Source of the DNA: Zerene cesonia
Lineage: Eukaryota; Arthropoda; Insecta; Lepidoptera; Pieridae
Reading direction: 5' to 3'
Assembly (NCBI RefSeq): GCF_012273895.1
Contig: NW_024045135.1
Coordinates: 558,001 to 622,000 of the forward strand
Length of the DNA stretch: 64,000 bases
The position numbers and the translations under genes were made by a program. This document shows positions 12,201-23,141 of this stretch, in pieces. How positions within the stretch are numbered: the stretch's first letter is position 1; each line of letters opens with the position of its first letter. The notes under the pieces are model-generated. The model saw only the letters and a program-made list of their open reading frames with translations. It did no database searches and was not told where the DNA came from.

Positions 12201-13131
12201 GTTTAAGTTTCCCTCGAATTATTTATCATGTCTTATGATGTTATCCTAAATCGGACTACAGTTTTTAATTATTACATCTGTATTAATTTTTCATTTATTT
12301 ACTCTTTCAAAGGAGAAAGAACGAATATCTATTCCATCGCTGATATAACAGAATTTTAATATTTCAATTTATTAGCAAACTATACATTTATTTTAAAACA
12401 TTATTTAAGTACATACTTAATATAAGTTAAAAAGAATATTATGGATGAATTATAGACACTGGAAACTTCGTTCTATAGAATATAAAAAAAAGTTTTTTTT
12501 TTGCGATACTTCTCATATAAACCACACGTTTTAGGTTTAATTATTAATGAACAACTATGATGGCACAATATGGCTCCGAGTCAAACCTATTATTAGGTGG
12601 ACTGCATAGTGCGTATGTTATTTAATTATAATATGTTATCGGCTTTTTATCTGTGGCTGCGATTCAATACATTTCTTTCTTTCATTGTTTATACTGCTTT
12701 GCTTACAAATAAGTTTTATAACAATAAATAAACAAACATTTGATGATTAAAGTGAATAGAATTATTATTAAAAGTAGGTATTTGTTGACTTTATTTTTCT
12801 TGTATCAAAATTTTACGTCATATTTTATCATCGATAACATTAAACTTTTGGGGCTTAAACGCTTGAATGATTCTAAATATAAGTTAATATAATTTAGAAA
12901 GTAGGCAGTATATAATTGAAAAGCCAGTATTTTTATAGCAAAAATTTTTCTCAATGAATATGCTTTTTTGTCTTGTTTTACGTCATATTATCTATCTCTG
13001 GTATTAATTTCCAAATTCAAATCATATCTACACATTTTAATCCTTTAGCTAACCTTAGATAATAAGCTAAGCTTTGATTAATATTATAAATTTCAAAACA
13101 TTAAATAAAAACTGAAACATAGAATGAAGCT
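9291..13131. other. Gene-free AT-rich stretch between the two VGPA-repeat genes
   Basis: I find no third copy of the gene family and no other supported coding region. A degraded repeat that may belong to family B lies around 9700-9840 (GTGGCGGTGGTCGCTTACGATGG). Confidence 0.55.
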
Positions 13132-13137
13132 TTTATT
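13132..13137 (-). other. Candidate polyadenylation signal of gene 2
   Basis: AATAAA on the minus strand, about 176 bases past the stop codon. Plausible position, but the flank is AT-rich. Confidence 0.35.
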
Positions 13138-13312
13138 ACTATTCTTGAAATGGATCGAAATACCACAACGGGAAATGTCACAGCATCGCAAAACGGATAA
13201 TAATTGAAAGTAGGAACTAGATGTTTAAAAAGTTTAATACAAAAATGTACTTATTTAACTTAACGAACCATCTAATATTTGAGTGTTGTTCCTACGGCTA
13301 GCTAGCTAGTAT

Positions 13313-13912
13313 TTAGTTGAGTTGTTCAGGGAGGGTCTGGGCGGGGTCGACGCCGATGGGGCTGGGGAGGGCGGGGGTTCCGATTTCTGCGGGGGCGACT
13401 TCGACTACGTCCACGGGCTCGACGTCAACGACATCCACGGGCTTGACATCCACGACATCCACGGGTTGAACATCAACAACATCCACGGGCTGGGGGATGA
13501 TTTCTGGCTCGATGATGGCGGGGCCAGCTTCGGGCGTCTCGTGATCGACGGGGATTTCGATGACGTGGCTCTGTGAGTTGATGTTGATGATGACCTGGAC
13601 GAGGGGGCTCTGTTGTTGGGCGGCGATTTCGGGGTCGATGATAGCTGGGCCAACAGAGATGGGTTCGTGGTCGACGAAAGCGGGTCCGACGGAGATGGGT
13701 TCGTAGTCCACGATAGCGGGTCCGACTGAGATGGGCTCGGGTTCAATGATAGCTGGGCCAGGGGCAATAACTTCGGGCTTGACCATGCCAGGACCGACAA
13801 CAATTGGTTCGGGTTCGATGACCACTGGGCCAGCGTTCTCTGGAAGGAGGCGGGCGGGGCCAGCGAGGGCTACGGCGAAGCAGGCTGCGAGCACTAGGAA
13901 TTTCATTTTGAT
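13313..13912 (-). CDS. VGPA-repeat secreted protein, gene 2 (complete, 197 aa)
   Basis: The ATG is at 13906-13904 and the TAA stop at 13315-13313. The exon starts at 13912, after a TTACAG acceptor. The open frame extends 22 codons further upstream to 13972, but that part crosses the acceptor, and the MKFLVLAACFAVALA signal peptide marks the real start. Residues 26-99 hold six units of about 12 residues (GPAIIEPEPISV type). Residues 100-127 form a non-repeat segment containing VQVIININSQSHVIEI. Residues 128-139 are one more GPAIIEPE unit. Residues 140-171 are four eight-residue PVDVVDV(Q/K/E) units, followed by a proline-rich tail ending PEQLN. The only cysteine is in the signal peptide. The exon is clearly more GC-rich than its surroundings. 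It is probably an acidic secreted structural or matrix protein, paralogous to gene 1. The function is not recognised. Confidence 0.9.
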   Translation of the reverse strand: MKMKFLVLAACFAVALAGPARLLPENAGPVVIEPEPIVVGPGMVKPEVIAPGPAIIEPEPISVGPAIVDYEPISVGPAFVDHEPISVGPAIIDPEIAAQQQSPLVQVIININSQSHVIEIPVDHETPEAGPAIIEPEIIPQPVDVVDVQPVDVVDVKPVDVVDVEPVDVVEVAPAEIGTPALPSPIGVDPAQTLPEQLN

Positions 13913-14187
13913 CTGTAACATAACATTTGGGATGATTATCCAGGATATGTGAATGCGTTTAGGAAGAAACAAGATATGGTTGGACTGTATGAATTTTTGT
14001 TTAATTTATTTAAATTTTATAATCAATTTTAATATAATGTTAATTAAAATGTAACTACCACTGATTCGCTATTATAAAATAAGTAATATATACAGTTGGT
14101 TTCATACGAAGCTTAAATATATAATCATAGCAAACGAGGTCGTAAGAAAAAATTGCAAATTATATTAAAATGAACAATTTCACTTAC

Positions 14188-14207
14188 CACTGTTGTTTTC
14201 AAATTAT
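14188..14207 (-). other. Predicted non-coding first exon of gene 2
   Basis: The donor CAACAGTG|GTAAGTG has its GT at 14187-14186. The start site is placed near the A at 14207, 30 bases after the first T of the TATA box, giving an exon of about 20 bases. That is unusually short, so the true start may lie elsewhere. The implied intron, 14187-13913, is about 275 bp and ends just before ATCAAAATG. The layout matches gene 1. Confidence 0.5.
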
Positions 14208-14230
14208 GTTCTTCCATATGAGAATTGACA

Positions 14231-14250
14231 TTATATACGAAAACATTATC
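14231..14250 (-). promoter_or_regulatory. Core promoter of gene 2: GATA motif plus TATA box
   Basis: TATATAA reads on the minus strand from 14237 to 14231, with GATAA at 14250-14246. Between them is TGTTTTCG, one base longer than the matching AGTTTCG in gene 1. Downstream sequence to the presumed start also resembles gene 1 (GGAAGAACATA against GAAAGCACAG). Confidence 0.55.
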
Positions 14251-15666
14251 GTTAACAAGGGATTTACTGATGTTTAGATTAAGAGATAAAAGCTGATAGC
14301 ATTTTATTGCTCTTAATAACTTTAAAAAGATAAATATGATTGATTCGTTTTTAAGTAAGGATATCTTTACAACTCTTTCTGTTCAAAGAATAGATCCTAA
14401 TATTATTTAGCCATAAAGGCGATGTGGCGACAAACAATAATAACGATGCGCCATATGTTTTATTAATAGCACCTTCAATATTTATTTTTGTATACGAGTA
14501 CATGGTCATTTAGACAGACAATTCATTCAATATCTCTTTATTTTTATTATGATTGTGTATAATCATTTTGAAGGTAAAACTTACAGAGCAAAATCAGAAT
14601 AGCTAGCCATGCCAAGCCAAGTTCTCTAAGGTTCACGTAATGTTGTTGCAATATAAATGCTACCTATTAATTCTTGTCATGCTTCTAGGTTAGGAATTGC
14701 GACTTTTCTAAAAAAATTACAGTACAGAATAAAAATTGTTGTATTTGCAACATTTAAAAACCAAGTTAATAAATCTTAGATACTTATTTATACCAATTTG
14801 ATTGTGTGACTGTTGCTACAAACAACGATTTAACTGAAAACTGATCAAACCATTAACGTCATTCTTTTTGTGGTTAATAGGGAGTTTGTGTCAATTAGTA
14901 CCGTTTTAGAAACTAGGGTACCCACCAACCCACCAACCCATACCCAGGAACGTCGGTGACCTTTTTGTTAAGAATTATCATAGCAAATATTTTTTGAATC
15001 ATGTCTTAAGACACGTTCAAGTACACGAGGTTTAGCAATTTTCTTTACAATTATCTTTGTTTCAGGAAATTGAATATCGTGTTCTCACATATCTATTGAA
15101 ATGTCGATAATTTCCACGTAATAAATCCGGAGATTAAGTGATAACTACATATGATTGATAACGTTTCTTAGACAGTAGCGTTCTGATATTATAATGTAAA
15201 AATTTGTTCTTCGATTATGTCGCCCTGCTGTTCTTTAGTGCATGGGGACTGTACTGTAACTTCTAGAACGATACTTGTGAAATTAAATGCACATATTATG
15301 CTCTTTCCACCAACTGCCAACTATGATGTCAAACATCTGATAGTCCCATGATCCCAATTTGCTCCATCATTAGCCTATAAGTTTGTGAATCTTTGTGTGT
15401 TGTTATTTGGGTGTCCGTGTGATGTGAGATTGCGCGTAAGCGTGGTAGATAATGTCAGGGTTGTTTTAAAATTAGAATGGTTTCAATTGATTAAATGTAT
15501 TTGTTATTGTAAATTCAAATAGAGAAGCTAAAAAATGACACATAAACGAAAAAAAAAAATTAGATGTATACAATATAATAAAAAAGAAATTGCCTTTGGA
15601 AAAACACGCACGTCATTATACATCAGCAGTTCTTGGCTGGTTAAAAAAACAACAATAATTTTTAAT
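14251..15666. other. Gene-free stretch upstream of gene 2
   Basis: No gene is supported. A further reverse GATA motif (TTATCTC on the minus strand) occurs near 14284-14290 upstream of the gene 2 promoter. The short doublet 'acccaccaacccaccaaccca' lies at about 14920-14940. Confidence 0.45.
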
Positions 15667-15964
15667 GCGGGAGTCGAGCATGCTTCGCCACCACACCCCC
15701 ACAGATAATCGGCGCGAAATAATAGCATGCTATTGTGTTTCGTAAGGTGAGCGGGGGAGCCGGAAGCTCATTTCCTTTTCCTTACCCTAACCAGTCCATT
15801 CCTTCTTTCCAGTCATCAATCTTTTCCTTATCCCTTACCCCTTAAAAGCGGGCAACCCATTCGCAGCTAGCGGTCTGAGCCTGAAATTTTATGGGCGGTG
15901 GTGATCGCTTACCATCAGGCGAACAACCAGCTTCGTTGCCCGCTATGACATATAAAAAAGAAAA
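15667..15964 (+). repeat. SINE-like family B, near full-length copy
   Basis: It starts CGGGAGTCGAGCATGCTTCG. It continues through CCACACCCCCACAGA, the GTGTTTCGTAAGGTGAG block, the pyrimidine-rich block, TTATGGGCGGTGGTGATCGC and ACCATCAGGCGAAC, and ends CCCGCTATGACATATAAAAAAG. At about 300 bp it shows the family's full layout, with a partial deletion of the GGCCAGCTCGCACC part of the head. Confidence 0.85.
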
Positions 15965-16329
15965 TAATCAATTGCCAAGTAATTCATGCCGTATCTAGTC
16001 GGCAATAAAATACATTTATATCATATTGATGACATATAAGATCTTACGTATTTGTGGTGACCGCAGAATGTAACTGTATTTGGAATTTCGGTAATTGGTA
16101 TGCAGTCGAAATGTACAATTATATCGAAGGTCAAGGACACAGCTTAATTGAAATAGTTCTACCCTCTCCCCCCAGACACCCGACCCCCCACACACTGCCC
16201 CTATCATTTAAAAATAATCTTATAAGGAGGCAACTTTCGTATTTTTCTATGACCGATTTTAAAACTGCAAACCATTGAAAAGTTACAACTTCACTGTATA
16301 GTAAGTAGCACGGCCAAAGCTACTTTGCT

Positions 16330-16404
16330 ATCATCAGCCCATATATGTTCCCACGGCTGGGACACAAGCCTTCTATGAGTATTCAGGCCATAATCCACCA
16401 CGCT
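16330..16404 (-). repeat. tRNA-headed SINE family D, tail-proximal fragment
   Basis: TCATCAGCCCATATATGTTCCCA, CTATGAG and CAGGCCATAATCCACCACGCT match the tail half of the family. In sense orientation this is the end of the body leading into a GATGATGA tail. Confidence 0.75.
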
Positions 16405-16410
16405 AAAAAA

Positions 16411-16476
16411 CCAGTGGTCGCTCAATGGTGAGAACCTCGGACTTCTAAATCGATAAGTCGGGGTTCGAGACCGGGC
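16411..16476 (+). repeat. tRNA-like SINE head, plus orientation
   Basis: CGCTCAATGGTGAGAACC resembles a pol III A box, and GGGTTCGAGACC is a good B box. It is the same tRNA-like head as in family D, but in the opposite orientation to the body that follows at 16495-16746. Confidence 0.7.
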
Positions 16477-16494
16477 AAGTGTGCAGGGAATTCA

Positions 16495-16746
16495 CCATCA
16501 TCAGCCCATATATGTTCCTACTGCTGGGACACAGGCCTCCTATGAGGGTTTCAGGCCATAATCCACCACGCTGGCCAAGTGCGGGTTGGCAGATGTCACA
16601 TGTCGTCGACCTTTTGATTCTCGGACATGCTGGTTTCCTCACGATGTTTTCCATCACCATTAGAGTATTGGTAATGTTATCTACAGATGCAGATAAATTG
16701 AAAAATCAATTTATTTCCTGCACGCTCGCCCGGTCTCGAACCCAGG
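16495..16746 (-). repeat. tRNA-headed SINE family D, long copy with truncated head
   Basis: On the minus strand it starts inside the B box (GGTTCGAGACCGGGCGAGCG). It passes through AAACCAGCATGTCCGAGAATC and CATCTGCCAACCCGCACTTGG to CATATATGGGCTGATGATGG. The tRNA-like part before the B box is missing. Confidence 0.75.
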
Positions 16747-17790
16747 CTTTACTATATCTATATTAAATAAAAAAATCTGCAATGATTTATTTTGAAGTAG
16801 TGGCAAGAGGCTGTGTTCATATAAACATTTAGGTAGGTTCGAAATTGTTTTAGATACTTTTATTCTAGGCCTTCCACGAATTGCAATGATCCGTTTTACA
16901 ACTGCACCTAAACTCCATTATTCGCATACGTATACACACAAATTTTCACACATTAATCATTGAAGCTATAGTCTATAGGCATAAATGCTTCATATTAAAA
17001 TTTCACCACTCCAACACTTAAGCGGTCTGAATATTATGCCTATAACAACTCTAACGCAACAAAAACGATCGCTATTGCATTTAAAATTTCAGTTATAATA
17101 ATTTAATAAATACCGTTTCATAATCAGAACGCTGCGTATACATTGCATTTTCAATATTTACTAGTCAAAGGAGAACCGTTATTGAAAATAACAGTTTAAT
17201 TAATAGACTTAATAACATTCAGGGATATACGAGAGGTATCACCCGCAGGTGTAGATGATATTCTCGGTATATCTGCAGTTAGCCCTCGACCTGATCGTAT
17301 CTGCATCGATCTATTATAATTTAGCGCGAGAGCCGGTTGAGTTTTATTGCAAGTTGACTAATATACCTTTATTTTGGGTTATAATAAGGTGTTGACTGTA
17401 TTTTTAAGTTGTTAGGACAAAATAGTAATCTAAATTCAATACAGTTTATAAATTTGATAAGAATTTTTTACATAAATTCAACTAAATACAAATATATACA
17501 ATTTTAAGAAGGATTCAAGAATGTAGGGGGGCTGATACTAAATTAGAAATAAAATATAAAACCTTCCACCTATATCCACTCATTGCCCTTTTCAATCGGA
17601 TGATATCATCCATACGTGCTACTTAACGACGGATATTATGTTTTTGAAAAGTAACTATTTTATAGATTACCACAGACCATTCGCTATTTAACATATAACC
17701 ATATACCTTTTATTTTATTTGATTCATATTTCCTCTTTTTATTATGTCAAATCAATCAAATTCTATCAGAGGTTGAGTAAAGATATATCG
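16747..17790. other. Gene-free stretch
   Basis: AT-rich, with no gene and no clear repeat family recognised. Confidence 0.5.
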
Positions 17791-18003
17791 TCCTATCCTA
17801 TCCTATCCTACTAATATTATAAATTCGAAAGTTTGTAAGGATGTGAGTGTACTCTTTCACGCAAAAAACTACTGAACCAGTTGCAATGAAATTTGGTATC
17901 TTCATAGCTGGTCAACTGGAATAACATATAGGAAACTATTTACTCGATATTCCTACGGCATACGGACTTACGTGGACACGTAGGGGGGCGGAGCGTAGCT
18001 AGT
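17791..18003 (+). mobile_element. Helitron-like element, main family, with expanded TCCTA start
   Basis: It starts with four TCCTA units, then ACTAATATTATAAATTCGAAAG. It has the CTCTTTCACGCAAAAAACTACTG and GCAATGAAATTTGGTA blocks and ends GCGTAGCTAGT. The usual CGCGG...CCGCG hairpin near the 3' end has decayed. Confidence 0.8.
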
Positions 18004-19077
18004 ATTTCATAATAGTGCAACTGCACCGAGCTGTAATGAGTCTGAATTAAAATAAACAATAAGCTAACAATTTATTCCGCCAGCTCTCGGTGCACGTATA
18101 TACAAAATGACTTAACAGACCAGGTCTGTATTATCCAAGCAAAGTGGAGTTTGCATTCGATTTGCTGCGAAATCCAATCGCACCGTCCAATCTTTTAACA
18201 GCTCCATTTAAATAGATAACGCTGTACTTGTATTGTTTCATTAAATGTATTAAGAATATATTTTATGTTAGCCCGTCATACACGTAGCTATAAAGCGTAC
18301 ATATTAAGTTATAAACCACAAACAGGTATAGGTTTTATAAACAAAATGCGAAATATTCTAACCTTTTTAATTATTACGAAACTAAATTACAATCACGGTA
18401 TGAACATTAACATCTTGTGTATAAAGTATATATCACTGTAGCGACTCCTAGCACACGTCTGTCACACCCGAGAAAAAAAAGTGACCGTCACGACGATGTA
18501 TTGCCAGCTCTTATCGTCATAGTTTATTGCGTCACTTGGAAACCACGCCCCCTTCCGCTACAAAATTATTTGTAAATTCCTTAAGAATTAACATACATTA
18601 TAACAAGGAATATTACGACATAAATTCTGTAGTAATTTTCAAGTGCCCACACACGCAGCTATTATTATGTATATTTCTATGGCGGATCTGCCTTCAAATG
18701 GTCAGAATGATTCACCTAAACGAAATGCTTACGCATCAAGTTTTTAAACACTGCAAATATTTTAATAACTTTTGCAAATACAGTCAGACACGACAGAGAC
18801 CCGCGGGTAAGTAGTAGTAGTGTTAAATATAATTTGACAAGCCGATAACAATGTGAAATGCGAATTTTCAATGCTGTTATTAAACTCTGTTATCATAGCT
18901 TCCGGCCAGTGTTCAATGTATTTGCGAATATCGATAACATTATAAACATTGTTTACAACTTTTGTTGAAGTAAACAATACGTTAAGGGTAGTTTTATACC
19001 GACCCTTTCTGACTCCGTAGGATAGGGTAGCTAGTCATGCAAGTTCGGGGGGTGTTTCGAAATGTATTTATTAATTT
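18004..19077. other. Gene-free stretch
   Basis: No supported gene and no recognised repeat of length. Confidence 0.45.
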
Positions 19078-19200
19078 GCTAGCTGTTCGCCCTGGCTTCT
19101 CCCTTGGTACATATATAGCTAATGTCAGTGAAGTTTCAGCTTTCTAGTGGTGAATGAATTTTTGAGTGAAAACGTTACAAACATGTCAAAATACGAAAGT
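19078..19200 (-). mobile_element. Helitron-like element of the 'seccnd interior' type, degraded
   Basis: It begins (plus text) CTAGCTGTTCGCCCTGGCTTC, then ggtacatatatagc, and later tggtgaatgaatttttgag. These match the CTAG-ended copies whose interior carries GGTCCGATTTGAAAAA. Confidence 0.45.
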
Positions 19201-19459
19201 TTCCTCTTTATAGTGTTAGTAATCATGATGTATTTATACTGTTGTATTACCATAGAAAGCCTGTGCCCCAGCAGGGGGAACATGTATGTGCTGATGATAA
19301 TGATGATGGTATGCATTTGAATGGCGCTCGTGCGAATCCAGTGTCACTTACACTATATAGAGAAAACATTTTTTATCCTTTTTTGATTTGGTGGTTGGTT
19401 GGTACTTTTTTAAAAAAAGGTCAATATAATATAATTCTTGATTAGTCTAATTTAAACTT

Positions 19460-19535
19460 TCATCATCATCATCAGCCCTTATATTTTCCCACTGCTGGGG
19501 CACAGGCCTCCTATGAGGGTTCAGGCCAAAAAAGG
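19460..19535 (-). repeat. tRNA-headed SINE family D, tail fragment
   Basis: ATCATCATCATCAGCCCTTATA, CACTGCTGGGGCACAGGCCTC and CTATGAGGGTTCAGGCC match the family's tail-proximal half. Confidence 0.8.
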
Positions 19536-21165
19536 CCAGGTCATTCAAAAAATCCATTTAAACTTTACACTTCATTGAAAAATTACACTTTGTTTTGAAA
19601 TTATAATATGGTAAAGTCTAATCATTAAACTTAAGTCAGTTAAGTATATTATTATTCACATTTAACTATATATATTTATATATTTTTGTGTATATACAGA
19701 ATTTCCTTGCCAGTCTGGAGAAGATCGCTACTTTAGCGATAAGCCCGCTATTTTGCAGTTCATATTCCCATTATTTTTATTTGTTTTCTTTTGTATACGT
19801 CGCACATTAAGAACTTGTGATTTGATAACTTGTTCCAAATTACTAGCAGTGTATTGTACTATCAGTCTACTGATCTAACAAGAATTAAAACACGTTCTTT
19901 CAAGTAGCTCTCAGCATAAAAATTTCCCATATATTTCACACCCAATATCGATTTACGTAACGCTTCGTAATGAAAGCCGGCGCCCATCCCAACGGTCTAG
20001 ATTCAAATGTTTGACATCTGCACAGCTCAGCTAGAATTTTTGATCAAAGCAATTTGGCGTGTGATTGAATCGGTAATGGACAGCACTTGATTAAGGTTCG
20101 AACTTGGCTGTGACAATTATTTTCGGGACGTTTAATTCCTTTAAGTTTTATTATGCACTAGCTTTTGTCCGTGGCTAGCTACGAAGTTAAATTCGGAGTA
20201 GTTTAATAGAATACAAACATTTCTCTTGAATTTACTTTTAAAAAAACCTCATTAAAGTCTGATGCATAATTTCAAAAGATGTGACGGCGGAAAGTGATTT
20301 TATTTTATACTGATAGTGATATTGTAGTTACAGTACTGAGTTTTCAAGCTACTTTAAAAGAAGGAGGTTATGAATTGAAATTTATTTTTTTTCACATTCT
20401 TACCCCAGAATATTTGACAGGGTGAACCGTTGATTTATTTTTTATTTGAAATTGGTGCTTCCCGTGTGGTCGCATTGACGTTAGGTCTAGTTCTGACTAT
20501 TTCAAGGTTATCTAGAATTTTGCATAAAATGTGTAGTTACTTATAACAATAGCCTTTTACGACTATCTTTAAGACAAAACCTTAAAAGTGAGGATGGAGT
20601 GCAATTTCATTTTAAGAAAGTAAAACATTGGTGTCCCGAGGCGTTAACCCAAAAATGAACCTTAAAAGCACCTGCAATAAGGATATACCTAGCTTAGGTG
20701 CTATGTCGAAACAGACATAACGTCACTGAGCATAAACTGACACTGTTTTCGCATTTGTGTAATTTTAAATTATTGAGTCATACATATACATATAAGTTGC
20801 TTAAAAATAAATGAGTTATATAATGCAATATTTATCTTTCATTCAATCAATTCAATTCATTCATATCAATTATTATCGAAAAATAGGAGAAAGCCTCTGT
20901 TGCCGCACTAAGCCAAGGCCTGTAATACAGCACGCAGCGCCGAAACCCCACAGACCATTTTATAATATATTTTTAATGATAAAGTTGTAAATTATAAAGT
21001 CTTTATTTTAGAAACCATGACTAAACACTTGTAAAAGTTTATATGAATTAAAATAATTAAGTACGATTTTGAGTTTGATTTATCTGTACGTGCTTCAATA
21101 AATAAAGATAAAAGAATTTTTGAAATCGATCCACTAGTTTTTGTGTGAATCTATGAAGTCCAGTC
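19536..21165. other. Gene-free stretch
   Basis: No supported gene. A short CTAGCT-containing fragment at about 20157-20220 (gcactagcttttgtccgtgg) resembles a Helitron-like 3' end in reverse. Confidence 0.4.
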
Positions 21166-21450
21166 CTATGCTAGCCTACTAATATAAAGGCGAAAGTTTG
21201 CGAGATATATGTACCGTTAACGCTAAAACCGCTGAACGGATTTTGGTGATACTGGGTATTATGGTGGATGAACGGATTACGGTGCTAAGTCTCAGTGGGC
21301 ATTACCGTCTTTACCATAAGGGCACACGGGGCTCGTGCCCAGTTCCCCCATCCTTAGGAGGAGGCCCAGAGGACCAAGAATTTCCTTACTTTTACTACTT
21401 TTACTTTTCAAAACAGCCCCAAATGCTTACGTGACCAAGGCCCCATCGCT
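21166..21450 (+). mobile_element. Repeat fragment of Helitron-like or LINE origin
   Basis: CTATGCTAGCCTACTAATATAAAGGCGAAAG is a diverged Helitron-like start. It is followed by an unrelated, more GC-rich block (gggcacacggggctcgtgccc). That block contains a GGGC...GCCC inverted repeat and has no coding sense that I recognise. Confidence 0.3.
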
Positions 21451-22045
21451 TAAGACGAAACCATGCAGGACAACTAACTTTAGACAATATCTTCAGTAAA
21501 TTTTCGTTAGATATTACAAAATATTATACTTGGTTTTTTCCTTCAAAACAAATGAATTCAATAATGTACGCATATCAATATAGTTATTACAACCCGGGGA
21601 TGACCGTGACGTCATAAAGCAGTTCTAATTCCAGTGTAGGAAAAAGACAGAGCGATATAGATCATCTAGCATCATCACTTTACATTAAGGTAAAACGTTA
21701 GTACAACACCGAGCTCGAAATTTCAACTTTTTATTGAAACAATTTCTGGGACAAAGTCTTATTGAGTTGACAGCTGTCGATAACGGCCGAAATTGATGAT
21801 TTTAAAATGCGACGATATCCGATAATATTATTAAAGATTTGTTATTCTTCGTATCGATTGATAAATTTAAAACAAGGAAATAATCCAATTAATTGTTAAA
21901 TTTATGGTTATATGAGGTAGCTTTGAGTTTTCAACGATAATGTCCAAGCAACACCAAAAACATTTGTGATAAATTATTATCAACCTATTATTTTTAAATA
22001 GCCTTTTAATAATAGGTACACATTTAAATCAAGATATTCATACTA

Positions 22046-22180
22046 CACTATCGGTCCGCCCTGGCTTTTCTCGTTGTACAAATGCACAACGTACTCGTAC
22101 ATATCCAACGGTGAACGAATTTTTAACATCGGGCCAGTAGATCCTGATATTAGCGCGTTCAAACGAACAAACGCTACAAT
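22046..22180 (-). mobile_element. Helitron-like element, second interior type, degraded
   Basis: The plus text reads CGGTCCGCCCTGGCTTTTCTC, gtgaacgaattttta, and GGGCCAGTAGATCCTGATATTAGCGCGTTC. The last block is the reverse of GAACGC...ATCTCAGGAAC...GGTCCGA seen in better copies. Confidence 0.5.
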
Positions 22181-22502
22181 TGACAAGTTGGGTGGGATAT
22201 AGAAAAAGCCTAGCTAGCTTTTGACTAGCTCCCGTGGCCCCTTCTCTAATGCGGCTCGACGGTAGGGTTTTGGTCGGCAGGAATCCGACATAGCCCACGG
22301 TTTTAGCTCCGGAGGCCGTGGGAATCTATGCAAGATTTTCCCATGTAAAAAAAAAGCTAGATTTTGACTAAATTTATGTAGTGAAAAAGTTTTTAAAGTA
22401 TCTGTAACGGTTTAATTCGAAAAAATAACCGCTATGAAAAGCGGCTTAGCGGCACGAAGTACTAACTATAGCTGAAACATTTATTTATTCAATTAGACTC
22501 TT

Positions 22503-22780
22503 ACTAGCTGTGACCCGCCGTTGAAACCGCGTAAGCGTGCTGCGTAACTGTATCCCGTAGGAATATCGGTATAAAAAGTGCCTATGTGTTATTTCAGTTG
22601 TCCAGCTATCTACGAAGCAAAATAGTATTATTATTCACCAATAGATGTCAGAAAAAAAAAACACGAATAAAACACGAATATGACATTATTTCAGTTGTCC
22701 AGCTATTTACGAAGCAAAATAGTATTATTATTCATCAATAGATGTCAGGAAAAAAAAACACGAATATGACATTTTCTAAA
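22503..22780 (-). mobile_element. Helitron-like fragment with a 97-bp internal tandem duplication
   Basis: ACTAGCTGTGACCCGCCGTTG and CCCGTAGGAATATCGGTATAAAAAG belong to the main family. The block TTATTTCAGTTGTCCAGCTA through ATAGATGTCAG and ACACGAATATGACA then occurs twice, starting at 22589 and 22686, with very few differences, so the duplication is recent. Confidence 0.65.
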
Positions 22781-22869
22781 AAAAATTCCTAGCTAGATCG
22801 ATTTATCGCCCCCGAAACCCCCTGTATACTAAATTTCATGAAAATCGTTTTAGCCGATTCCGAGATTCC

Positions 22870-22904
<35 letters not shown>
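22781..22904 (+). repeat. Interspersed repeat ending in a (TA)n microsatellite
   Basis: CCCCCTGTATACTAAATTTCATG, AAAATCGTTTTAGCCGATTCC and GAGATTCCAAT are followed by about 16 TA units. This layout resembles the 3' end of a LINE that ends in a simple repeat. Family assignment is tentative. Confidence 0.5.
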
Positions 22905-22906
<2 letters not shown>

Positions 22907-23141
22907 AATTTAAAATGTTTTTTAAAGCGACTGCTGGAATTATAACGTGTTATTTTATAGGTTATTGCGTCATATGATTAGCGCAGAGTTTATCCGGTTG
23001 GGTACGGCTAACAGTGCGTGAGCTGTGAGCTGTGACCTACATTACAGAGATTATTTCTAATCACTACAAAATTATAAATTTACATCGTATATACGGACTT
23101 TTAGAAAATTAGTGTGCGAGTTTTCTTTAAAATTTTAAATG

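Noticed and set aside
13322..13952. Open frames on the plus strand and the alternative minus frame over gene 2
   Set aside because: Shadow frames of a GC-rich repetitive exon. The gene 2 frame alone has a signal peptide, splice acceptor and stop in a sensible place.
16411..16476. Possible real tRNA gene
   Set aside because: The A and B boxes are good, but I could not pair an acceptor stem, and the same sequence heads SINE family D elsewhere in the window.
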